Assembly: GCA_028023455.1 (NCBI GenBank)
Contig: JAQFVV010012546.1
Coordinates: 1,786,081-1,850,080, forward strand
Direction of reading: 5' to 3'
Length of the DNA: 64,000 nucleotides
Origin: Epiperipatus broadwayi
Lineage: Eukaryota > Onychophora > Udeonychophora > Euonychophora > Peripatidae
Under the pieces are notes generated by a model. It made no database searches. It saw only the letters and a list, made by a program, of their open reading frames with translations, and had not been told where the DNA came from. The position numbers and the translations under genes were made by a program. Every line of letters begins with the position of its first letter. Position 1 is the stretch's first letter. Below are positions 10,812 to 20,740 of the stretch, piece after piece.

Positions 10812-12199
10812 ATGTTTTGCTTATTAGTATTTTATTTTGTTTCCATATGAATTTTATATTTATATTTGCATTCGAATATTATATATACATATTCTCATTT
10901 ATCTTAGTTAATATTACAAAGTCAATCATTTCATGTTTGTCTGATTCCGTCATAAAAATCTAAATAGATTATACTTTATCGTTTGGTTCAGAATAATTCG
11001 TCTTGGATATTTTCCTTAAACTCCTATAAAATGAAGGGAATAAACTTTATTGACCGATTTAATTGAATATTATTTTGATTTGTATAAATATCAATTATAA
11101 TCATATGTTTTAATTGTTGCCGGTCAATTTTATTCAATTGTTTAAAATTTCAAACAGATTGTATTAATACTCACAGGTGAATAAACATCCAATAGAAGCT
11201 CGATATGTCTTTTATGTAATGTGGTTGGACATTGTAGATTTAGAGATGAGCTAATAGAGTGTTGATATTAAACTCCAGTGAAGTATTCTATTTTAAAAAC
11301 ATAAACGAAGCACTAATTAAGCAGCACTTTATTGGAAGATATTTATAAATTATTTATAAATTATTTTGTAGCTTCTTAGTAAACCATAGACGTATATTAA
11401 TTTGTTTAAACATTTAAGTGAGTGCATAAATTTTCAAAGTGTTTATAAAATTATAATAAAACCAGTTGATGCCCACAGAAAATTATTAATTAGAGATTGA
11501 AGTAGAAAGAAATATATATTGCTTATTAACACGAGTGTTTATTTTTCTATTTAGCGTTTATTAAGATAGATAGATATATATTTGGGTTCAAGTATTATTT
11601 TGTTTTGATATTTAAATAATGTCTATGTGCAAACAAATATTTTGTAAAGTACTATTACAGGTACTTAGAAGCTTATCCATTAAGTTAAAAAAGGGCAGCA
11701 TTTTTAAATAATAAAGTAGATTTAAATTACTATAACAGTAACAGGCTAATAAAGTATATATATTGGAATCTGTTTTAGTTATTAATTGGATTTGATTTTG
11801 ATTAGATTGCCAATCAAGTAGTTAGCCTAATCCTATATTATTGTTTAGGGCAATAATAGTTGGTTTCACTGCTCTTTGCAATTTATGTTGTAATTGTGAT
11901 GGATTTGTTGATGTCTGGAGCAGATAGTCTCATTATTCCTTCATTTCACTTATAACTTAAGTAAATTAAACTTTAAGAGAGATTATTTGTGCTTTGTGAT
12001 GGTTTATTACATAACGGCGACCCGATTGAGCTAGACCAGATTAATTTAAATTAGATTTTAGATCTTTTTATCAGATCAGATTGATCATCCTAACCATCAC
12101 CTTCATCCATCAATTCAATCAGTTACAAATTGGCACCAACATTTTGGGCCTACTTTCTTCAATTTAAATGGAATACAGCATTCAACAATTCTGACGGTT

Positions 12200-12200
<1 letters not shown>
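10812..12200. other. AT-rich DNA, possible intron
   Basis: No coding frame or known repeat is visible. If the promoter and donor just upstream are real, this would be intronic. A GC-richer patch at about 12005-12180 has no recognisable product. Confidence 0.3.
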
Positions 12201-12248
<48 letters not shown>

Positions 12249-12367
12249 GATACTCTGCCATTATTAGCAACATGAAAAACACTATAACAGAGAACATAAC
12301 AAATTAAGTAGTCTGAGTATATTTTTGATGCATAAGAATCATAATCAAGGTTGTCAATATGTTTGAT

Positions 12368-12434
<67 letters not shown>
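12201..12434. repeat. Two (TA)n microsatellites
   Basis: Pure TA arrays at about 12202-12241 and 12371-12435 are separated by 130 bp of ordinary sequence. Open frames across them are repeat artefacts. Confidence 0.9.
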
Positions 12435-12437
<3 letters not shown>

Positions 12438-12689
12438 TTAAAATCAGTCTACCATTTAGACAATCCCAATTTTATTAACAACCAACAACCTAAATCTGTT
12501 GTTAAAGCGATGATAAATTTAAATATATTGCAATTTGAATTTATATTATTATTAAACTGACTTTATAATAGTTTGTTATTATATAAAGAAGTTTCATATT
12601 ACATGATTTACACAACATAAATTATAATAGTTGTCAACAATAAACTGCATCAAAGTGTCTTAATTATAAATGAACCTACTATTATTACC

Positions 12690-13750
12690 TTAACATAGAA
12701 AACCTAATGTTTTAAAATCTAGCATAACTGTTGAAGTTAGTAATTTTGTGTTGGTAAAATAAAAATGTCCTAAAAGATGCTTTACAACTTTTTTTTTAAT
12801 ATTATGATAGCAGTCAGGATTGTTTGACCATTTTTGAGAATAAAGTAACTGACTTCAGTCTAGTTTTGCAAATTTTAATTAGTCACATATGTAATCATCA
12901 GTTTCAAGAAGTTTGTGCTAAATATTATTATATTTTAGATTAATTATTATCAATATTAATTTTAATAATAATGAAAATAAAGAATACTAAAATCAACACA
13001 TTTATTTAAAAAATAAAAGAGTTATGTTAACTAGAATATCATAATTGTTTCCTCTTTCATATGATAATGTAATTTTAAATTTTTCTAATATTTTATATTT
13101 ATTAAATAAGCCATTATTTAAAGTAATGAAAATAATCTTGAAAAAAACATTTCTTTAATTTTTTTTTTTAACCTTTCAAATATAATGTGAAGAAATGCTG
13201 CCATTTTTTGCAAATTGATTTCTGAAATTTGACATTTGCACTATATATTTTTTTTCTTTCTTAATAAATACTAATATTCAGAACCAAAAATGAAAATATG
13301 GATTCATTATCATTCAAGTGGAATCATTTTCTGTACAATTGCTATATATATATATATATATATATATATAGCAATACAGTATTTACTCAGGACAGTATTT
13401 GAATATATATATATATATATATTCAAATACTGTCCTGAGTCAACTCATAACCAACAAAAGTTTGTCACATAGTACTATTATTTAGAATATGACTGATATA
13501 GAATTAAAATTAAAAATATTGGAAAATTATTATTAATAATAAATTATATACAAATTACATATTTAATTTTTTTTTAAATTTTAACAATAAATAGATTTTT
13601 TTAAACAAAATATAAATTATAATTTTATAAAGTAACCATTTTTTAAATTCAAAACAAGATATATTGTTGTGTTAACATAGAGAACAAGTATTTGAACTCT
13701 AGTATAATTGCTGAAGCTGGAAAAGTAGTCATGGTAAAACATGTTTCAAT
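12690..13750. repeat. Diverged direct repeat pair
   Basis: The segments at about 12692-12770 and 13672-13745 share an ordered set of motifs (aacatagaraac, then ctagyataaytg, ttgaagyt and ggtaaaa), consistent with an old duplicated repeat. Boundaries are unclear. Confidence 0.35.
13339..13440. repeat. Two adjacent perfect TA-centred palindromes
   Basis: The first, 13339-13374, is 'ttgcta' plus a TA run plus 'tagcaa'. The second, 13385-13440, is a perfect 56-bp dyad with arms 'actcaggacagtatttgaat' and their complement around a TA run. Both could extrude as hairpins. No protein is encoded. Confidence 0.9.
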
Positions 13751-15030
13751 AAAAATTTGTTAATATAGTGATTAATAATATTCAGAATATACAAGACTTT
13801 AAATTTGAAACTTCAGAGAATATTAAGTTACTTCCATCACTTATTATAGATACTATTAATGAATTTATAATATTAGTTATTAAATATATTAAATAATGCT
13901 ACTTTCATGTTTATAATTATTGATTTTTGAATTATCAAAAAATATTATTAAAAATTAGATTCCGTGTATGTTTTTCTATAAATGATTATTATGTTAAATA
14001 ATTAATAATGCGATATTCTCATCTCTACATACATTAATTTTATTTTGAAAGTCCACTAATATTTACAATGGAAAGTTTATAAACATCAAAGGTGGCCATT
14101 TTATTTTTGACCCTTGCTGAACATATAGGTTAATCTAAATTGTTTTCATATTTGTGATGATTAATTTTTGTTTGATTATTAACAGAAAATATCAGTTAGG
14201 GTCTATCTTTTCATAATTAATTATTGATTTAGTAATTATTGGCAAACACAAGTTTAAACACATCAAAGTTTGAAAAATAGGTGACCGATATTATTTTTGA
14301 TTTTTGCTAAATGTGTGGAGTGTATTTATTCATAGCATGAGAGGGTGTGGTTGGTGTTATTTAATTATGTATAGATTACCTCAATTTTATTTAATGGTTA
14401 CTATTATTAACTTCTGCTTTATTGTTAATCTTTTCTGAATACTGATATGATATTGCCTTGCTAATGAAGATCCTAATCATCTTCCAACTTTAATTCATTC
14501 TCTTGCAGATATATTTAGTATTCATTTCCCAATTATGGATTTATTTGACAGCAAAAACAGAAAAAAAAATATTAAAAAAATTAACAAATAAACTTATTAT
14601 AAATGAACCATTGTCTTTTTTTTATCATCACTGATTGATATCTTTTTTTTTTTATGTTTGAGAATATTTATGAGAATTTTTAAGCATTTTCATTCTTTTG
14701 TTTTGATATTGAAAATATAAATTTATATTGTCCATAGATTGTTTACCACATTTATGATTTTTCCCCAAAATATTTGTGTAGTATTTATTATTTTAGAACA
14801 ATAATTTGATTAGATTCAGATTTAAATGGAATTTTGTTAGCTTTAAGTAATCTAAACAATAATCAGTTGGGGTTTTGCAAATGAAATTACAATGTGTGAT
14901 ATTTTCAATTTAATATTTTTACTAAAGATGCAGTAATCATTCAATAAAAAAAGTTATTGGTTTTATTAAAAGTTGTTACATAGTTCAATTTAATTTTTTT
15001 TCTATATTTGAAAAGTAGAAATATTTTTTT
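13441..15030. other. AT-rich DNA with weak internal repeats
   Basis: Segments at about 14070-14130 and 14245-14330 share words ('aaacatcaaa', then 'gaccgat'/'ggccat', then 'tttttgac'/'tttttgat', then 'tgctgaa'/'tgctaaa'). A related stretch lies near 20350-20440. They look like fragments of an old repeat. Nothing else is recognised. Confidence 0.3.
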
Positions 15031-15035
15031 TAAGA

Positions 15036-15143
15036 TTTTTTTTTTTTTTCATGTGTCAAAGCATCATCCGGTAAGTGATCCACATACCTGGGACAACTGC
15101 TTGTAAAGCAGCTGTGCTGACCACTCAATCACTAACACTTGAC
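15036..15143 (-). mobile_element. tRNA-derived SINE (family S1), copy 1, diverged
   Basis: On the minus strand the element runs from 'gtcaagtgttagtgattg' to 'tgacacatg' and an A-rich tail (the T run at 15036-15049). It keeps the family core 'gctttacaagcagttgtccc', but its B-box region is mutated. Compare the cleaner copy at 16249-16354. It is non-coding and would have been mobilised by a LINE. Confidence 0.75.
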
Positions 15144-16248
15144 AATTATTATTTTTTTTTTTTTTCTATGATAAAAATTTCTAACAAATAATTCTATATT
15201 TCTGAAAATATAACAGCAAAAGAATAAAGGTAAAATTGATGAAATAAAAAGTTGACAATTTAATTCAGTTATCCATTAAGGGTTTAAAAATACTGCAACA
15301 ACTGAAAAATTATTGAAAGAAGTAATTAACTGGTTAACAATTTGGATTTTTTTTTGTTAGACCTAGTGAGAGTTTTTGAAAATGTGAATCTTCACTACTG
15401 CATAAAATCTTTATTTTATACTAAAAGTCATTATGTTAGAATAGATTGCTTTTTAATTTAAGTTTATAAATGAATATTATACTAAAAATTCACATTTGAC
15501 ATTGTTAAATATTCAAATTTTTTTGCAAATCAAACAATGTACCATATAAGTCATCAAACATTTTTATGAATTTTATTTTTCTGAGAAAATTTAAAAAGAT
15601 TGAATTACAAACAAGTAAATGTAAGCATTGCTTCAGACAATGAACAAAATATTTTTTATTATATATATATACCTTTTAATGTAAATGAATGAAGGCAAAT
15701 TTATATTAGATTTATCATGTTCTATTTTAAAATTTGATATTTTTTATAATAATTATAGTATTGTAAAGATTTAAACATTACATCATTTCTCACTGATAAT
15801 GTTGTAATAGATGCTGTCATTTTTCTTCATTATATTACAATCAAGTTTATTAACTTTTATTTCTAAAAATAAAAAGATAAATGAGGAAATTAAAAGTTTA
15901 CATGTTTACTTCTTTTTGTTTTAAATAATAATGAATCAATTAGTGCAAAAAAATCGAAAATATTTTATAAACAAGCAAAATATCATATTTTATTTACATC
16001 AATAATTTTGTGTGAGAGCAGAAGGCAGTGAACAATCATAAGACATTTTATTCTACATCAAATAAGGTGGTACTTTTTTTTAGATTTAATCTGACTATTC
16101 ATAACATAGTAGGCTCTTCAGATTTCTTTTTTCAAATAAAATGTCAATAAAAGATTTATAGGATTTTTTAAATTATAAAAACAAACAAACTGCAAAACAA
16201 TACTACTTGGTGATAGAGAAATTATTTCATAATGATCATAAAAGGATG

Positions 16249-16354
16249 GTTTTTTTTTTCATGTGTCAGAGCATCGGCCGGGACGCGAACCCGCTAATCC
16301 GGGACAACTGCTTGTAAGGCGGCTGTGCCGACCACTCTACCACCAACGCTTGAC
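16249..16354 (-). mobile_element. tRNA-derived SINE (family S1), copy 2, best preserved
   Basis: Read on the minus strand it starts 'gtcaagcgttggtggtagag', with an A-box-like 'tggtagagtgg'. It continues with 'gccttacaagcagttgtccc' and a B box 'ggttcgcgtcc' as in a tRNA T arm, and ends in 'gacacatg' plus a poly(A) tail. The direct repeat 'aaaaggatg' flanks it at 16240-16248 and 16355-16363, a target-site duplication. With about 95 bp before the tail, it is little more than the tRNA-like head. It would be Pol III transcribed and LINE-mobilised. Confidence 0.9.
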
Positions 16355-16363
16355 AAAAGGATG

Positions 16364-17490
16364 TTTTAAGTTAGATTTTTAGGTCTTTTTCATTTTAAAT
16401 ACCCATGATCATATATGGGATATCACACGGAAACATATTCTTATATGAGTAAATAAAAGATCTACACTTATAACAAAATAAATGCAGACGAAATTATTGT
16501 AGGCTACTAGAAAAAGATGTTCCCTTGGAGGTGAGAAGTAGTTACTTAGCAATATTAATATCAAATTATTTTTTTAGTTAGCACATTGAAATTTATGTTG
16601 TATTCTATTATTTATATATAAATAAGTTTTCTTTATACTCACACATACATATTTAAAATGCTGTAGTATATATAAATTGCATACATATAAAAAATGTTAG
16701 TATTATTTTAATCAAATTATGTTAGAATCACGTTTTTAAAAATATGTTAAAAATTACAAAGTTTTTACATCAATAGCTTATATATGTTGGTTAATAGATT
16801 GCAAAGTAAAAGAAATATTATTTATAGGCTTAAATAGATTTGTACAATTGGATATTTGATTATAACATCAGGCATACAATAGACTTAAGACCTGATTTAA
16901 GCATGGTCTGTAAGAATTGGTATATATAGAATGTACGCTCTAAACTTAGAGATTGACTTCCGTTTGAATAATTTCAAAGTCTTTCCATATATATATTTGT
17001 TTTCTCAGGCTAATGATAATTATAATTTTAGCTTTATAGCTAGTAGAAATTCATCAATTTGCTCATAGAATTTTTTGTTTATTATTTGATTTTAATTTAA
17101 AATATATGTAGCAGATGATCGCAATTGATTATTTGTTGTTTTATTAAATTATTATTTGGTTTGCTCATTATTTTGTCAATAAAACTAATTAAAATAACTT
17201 TCCCCCTAAAGATATTTTTGTCAGTAAGTTTTTTTTTTAAAAAAAATAATATTGATTAATATTTAATGCCTATAGATTACATATTTCATAATAAAATTGT
17301 GAATCTTCACAATTATTTCAACTACATCACTCATAGATGAAATGCTAAAAAAATTATTAGTGTCTTGAAATGACAAATTACGAAATAAAACACTGAAAAA
17401 AGTATTTAGAAAGTTGTATAAAATACTAAAATAATTCTAATTTGTTTTATCTTCAGGGTACTCTGGATATGATGAAATCAGATATACTAT
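16364..17490. other. AT-rich unassigned DNA
   Basis: No gene or clear repeat. Short TA-rich runs only. Confidence 0.5.
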
Positions 17491-17494
17491 TATA

Positions 17495-17652
17495 ATAATA
17501 CTTTCACTGAGGCTATAACGTCGATAATATGCGTATAAAATGCGATAGTAGGGACCTCTACAGGTGTTTTAACCACAAGCTTACACTTGTAAAGGTCCCT
17601 ACCATCGCATTTTATACGCATATTATCAAGGTTATAGCCTCAGTAAATATTA
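17495..17652. repeat. Foldback element, family F1, copy 1
   Basis: Arms 17495-17570 and 17585-17652 are nearly perfect reverse complements. From outside in each carries 'gaggctataac', 'gataatatgcgtataaaatg' and 'gtagggacct'. The loop is about 15 bp. A relative with the same terminal 'ggttatagcc' and inner 'gtagggacctct' lies at 17865-18054. It looks like a non-autonomous foldback transposon (MITE-like). Confidence 0.8.
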
Positions 17653-17822
17653 CTTACGTAATCAATGTGTCAATGTGCGTTTAATAAATTTATAATTACA
17701 ATAATACTTTCAGTAGATTGGGCATGTAGGGAGTGAAGGGTAAAGAATTTTGTAAAAAGATATTTTCACATGAACTTGAGTATGACTTTTATGAATACTG
17801 CAGCTCCATTTACTCTATAAAG

Positions 17823-17823
<1 letters not shown>

Positions 17824-17858
<35 letters not shown>
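17824..17858. repeat. (TA)n microsatellite
   Basis: Pure TA run just before foldback F1 copy 2. Confidence 0.9.
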
Positions 17859-17859
<1 letters not shown>

Positions 17860-17864
17860 TATGG

Positions 17865-18054
17865 TATTAAGGTTATAGCCTTAATATATATATATATATA
17901 TATTAAGGCTATAACCTTAAGACCATGCATCTAAAAAAACAACAGTAGGGACCTCTGCAAATGTTTAACACAAGATTTACTTAAAGTTAAGATTTGGAGA
18001 GGTCCCTACTGTTGTTTTTTTCAGGCATATAGTTTTAAGGTTATAGCCTTAATA
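17865..18054. repeat. Foldback element, family F1, copy 2, with extra inverted terminus
   Basis: The main arms 17902-17958 and 17997-18053 are near-perfect reverse complements. They share the family core 'gtagggacctct' and the terminal 'aaggctataacctt'. To the left, 17865-17883 is another inverted terminus separated from the element by a TA run, giving a palindrome within a palindrome. Confidence 0.8.
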
Positions 18055-18059
18055 TATAT

Positions 18060-19308
18060 ATATATGTAACAAATATGTGTTTTACAAATATAATTATTAC
18101 TCTATAAAGATATATTCAGACATTTTATAGAAATGATGTACAGGTTGGATTTATAGAAGGATTCTGTCTGAAGTTAGAACACAATGGAGATTTTAGATTA
18201 ATGTGAAATGGCTACAATATGTTTTGTAATATAAATGCTACAAATGGTATCTCATACTGCTTATGTGAAAAGTGTAATTTTATGATATAATTAAGTTTCT
18301 AATGGGGATTTTAAATAAGTAAAACAACTAAAAATGAATTTGAAATGATTTATTTTAGTCTAGAACATTGACAGCAAATTTTTCATCACTACATATTTTA
18401 ATATTCTAATTGCTACAGCTAGAATCTGCTACCAACATTGAGAACGTTTTTATTTTGTTATCAAATTAAGATTCCAAATGGGCATTTTAAATAAGTAAAA
18501 CAAAAATATTTTAAATATTATTTACAAAAAGTATTAAATGTATATAAAAAATATAAAAAACTATATAACCATAATTCATGAAAAAAATGGAGAAAATATA
18601 AGCTTGTATGAGATACAAAATTTGTACTAATTATTTTTTATAAAATGCAGATACATAAAGATACAGATGTGGACATATGTTTGATTGATAAAATTCTAGG
18701 AAATCAAGGCATATGAAATTTTATGTGGCAGTCATTCAGGATTAAGCAAATTATTTAATATTTATAGAAAACAAAATCTGCTGTAAAATAGTTAGAAACA
18801 GTTTTACTAGCTGTATAATAAGCATAATGAATAACATGTTGTATAGAATATGTGGGTATGTTTTAATTAATGGATTACTTTGTATAATTATTATAAAAAT
18901 CATTTAAATATTTTGTTCTGTCTTTTTATCTCCTTACTCTTATTCAACAATTAGAAAAATCAGCTTTATTTATGAGCAGTTACAAATTATTAATGTTAAT
19001 TGTTATAAAAATAAATCGAAGTAGCTCGTTGCAAGTTTAAAAATTTTCTAACAGCTTCTTTGCTTTAAAAAATATTTTAAAACACTGACATTAATCATCA
19101 AATATTCCACTTTCAAAGTGAAGATTGTTTCAAAAGTCTTTATGTCTCTTTTATTCACTAACTCTCACTTTTAAAACACTTATTTTTTAATTAATAATTG
19201 GATAGTTCCTATATGGTACGGAAAACTTAGTAAAAAATTGGATTTATTTAACCTCAAATTCAAGTCACAAGAAAAGTAGACCAATGCAATAACACTAATT
19301 TTTTAAAG

Positions 19309-19310
<2 letters not shown>
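18060..19310. other. AT-rich unassigned DNA
   Basis: No gene, RNA or repeat could be supported. 'tttcaaatgggcattttaaa'-like words recur at about 18300 and 18480, which hints at an old small duplication. Confidence 0.4.

Positions 19311-19311
<1 letters not shown>

Positions 19312-19352
<41 letters not shown>
19312..19352. repeat. (TA)n microsatellite at PLE boundary
   Basis: The TA run abuts the left inverted arm of the PLE remnant. The sister PLE copy at 42.8 kb also ends in a TA run. Confidence 0.9.
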
Positions 19353-19359
<7 letters not shown>

Positions 19360-20070
19360 TTCAAAACAATACAATAATTAATACAGTAAAAAATATTTTA
19401 AAAACAAATGTATACCAAATATATGAACAAGTAAAATTTATAAAACAGATATATAAAAATATATGTCAAGTCACATTTCATACTACTCCTAATTTAAATA
19501 GATTGATAAATAATTCAAAAAATAGAAGTAGTATTTTAAATCAAAGTTGTGCAATATATAAATGGTTGTGTGTTTGTGGCAAGGCATATATAGGTGAATC
19601 TCGATGTGCATTGGAGAAAAGATCAAAGGAGCATTGGTTGTTATATAAATGAGTACAAAAATCAAAACAAGTGAATGTTAGAAATGATGACCTATTACCA
19701 TCAGTATTTTTTGATCATAATGTAACATGTAATTAGGTTTTGATTTTGATTTTAATAAAGTTAAGATTTTGTGTATTGAAAGAAATAATAATAAATGCAA
19801 AATTAAAGAAGCTATGTTAATAAAAAGTGAAAAGCAACTTTTAATAAATAGACAGGCTGCCAATATAAAAATTAATGAATTGTGGGAAAATTGATGTATG
19901 ATGTATTTCTTTTTGTTTACATTTGTAATGGTTTTATGTAATACAATTTGAATCTAGTTGATAACGACTACATAGATAGTTGAAAGTACTTCTATTAAAT
20001 AGTGGTATATATTTGTTTTTAAAATATTTTTTATTGTATTAATTATTGTATTGTTTTGAATAATTATATA
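19350..20070 (+). mobile_element. Penelope-like element remnant: GIY-YIG endonuclease between inverted arms
   Basis: The coding remnant, about 19420-19894, reads 'TTPNLNRLINNS', then 'CAIYKWLCVCGKAYIGES' (the C-x-C and YIG of PLE-type GIY-YIG nucleases, near 19555-19605), then 'LEKRSKEHW' (the conserved R and EH). It continues with a decayed tail, 'FFDHNVTCN' and 'KLMNCGKI', ending near 19894. Several stops break it and no RT domain precedes it, so it is a 5'-truncated copy. Arms 19350-19417 and 20003-20070 are 68-bp inverted repeats with two differences: the left arm is an inverted copy of the element's 3' end. Such inverted partial copies are known in PLEs. A sister copy is at 42781-43450. 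The nuclease would cut target DNA for reverse transcription, but this copy is dead. Confidence 0.8.
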
Positions 20071-20740
20071 TATTTTATTATAATTGGAATGCAGACATTG
20101 ATTAATAATTTTATATATATGTGTGTGTGTGTGTGTTCATGGTTACATGATAATACAATATATTTATAATATAATTATATTATAATTAATATATTAACAT
20201 AAGCTAATTTTACATTTATATTATTAATTTAAAAAAAAAAAAGTTATTAAAGCTAAAATTAGGTCTCTACATTTGTATTATTAATTATTAGTTTTATAAT
20301 TATTTTTTTCATATTTTTATTTAGCTAGTATATTAATCTTATTTTATTGTAAATTTTCACCAATGTTAGCAATGGCGAACTTATAAAAATCAAAAGCGCA
20401 CAAATCGGTGGATTACTAAATGTATAGAGGATTATTTATCTTTAGATTAAGTGGAAGTTGTTTATTCCTCTTATTTATGCATACACATGTATATAAATTG
20501 ATTCGACAACATTTTATCATAATCATTTTTTTACTTTTTGGAATCCTGTTTAAATTTTTATTGACCGTTTTAAATTAAATTCATGAAATGAATCTTTGCT
20601 TCATCTTTTTTTTAATTGCTTAGAATACATCAATCTGTAATTCTATCTGTATATCTGCTTTTCTGTTTGTTCATACATCTTCAGTTCATCACACTCTTTC
20701 TCTTTATATATATAACCTATAAAAACAAAGAATGGATGAA
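20071..20740. other. AT-rich DNA with short (TG)n run
   Basis: A (TG)n run lies at about 20119-20136. Around 20345-20440 there is a relative of the weak repeat seen near 14.1 kb. No gene seen. Confidence 0.4.

Noticed and set aside
16249-16354. Possible tRNA gene
   Set aside because: The A and B boxes are tRNA-like, but the unit ends in poly(A), has a target duplication and occurs in several diverged copies, so it is a SINE.
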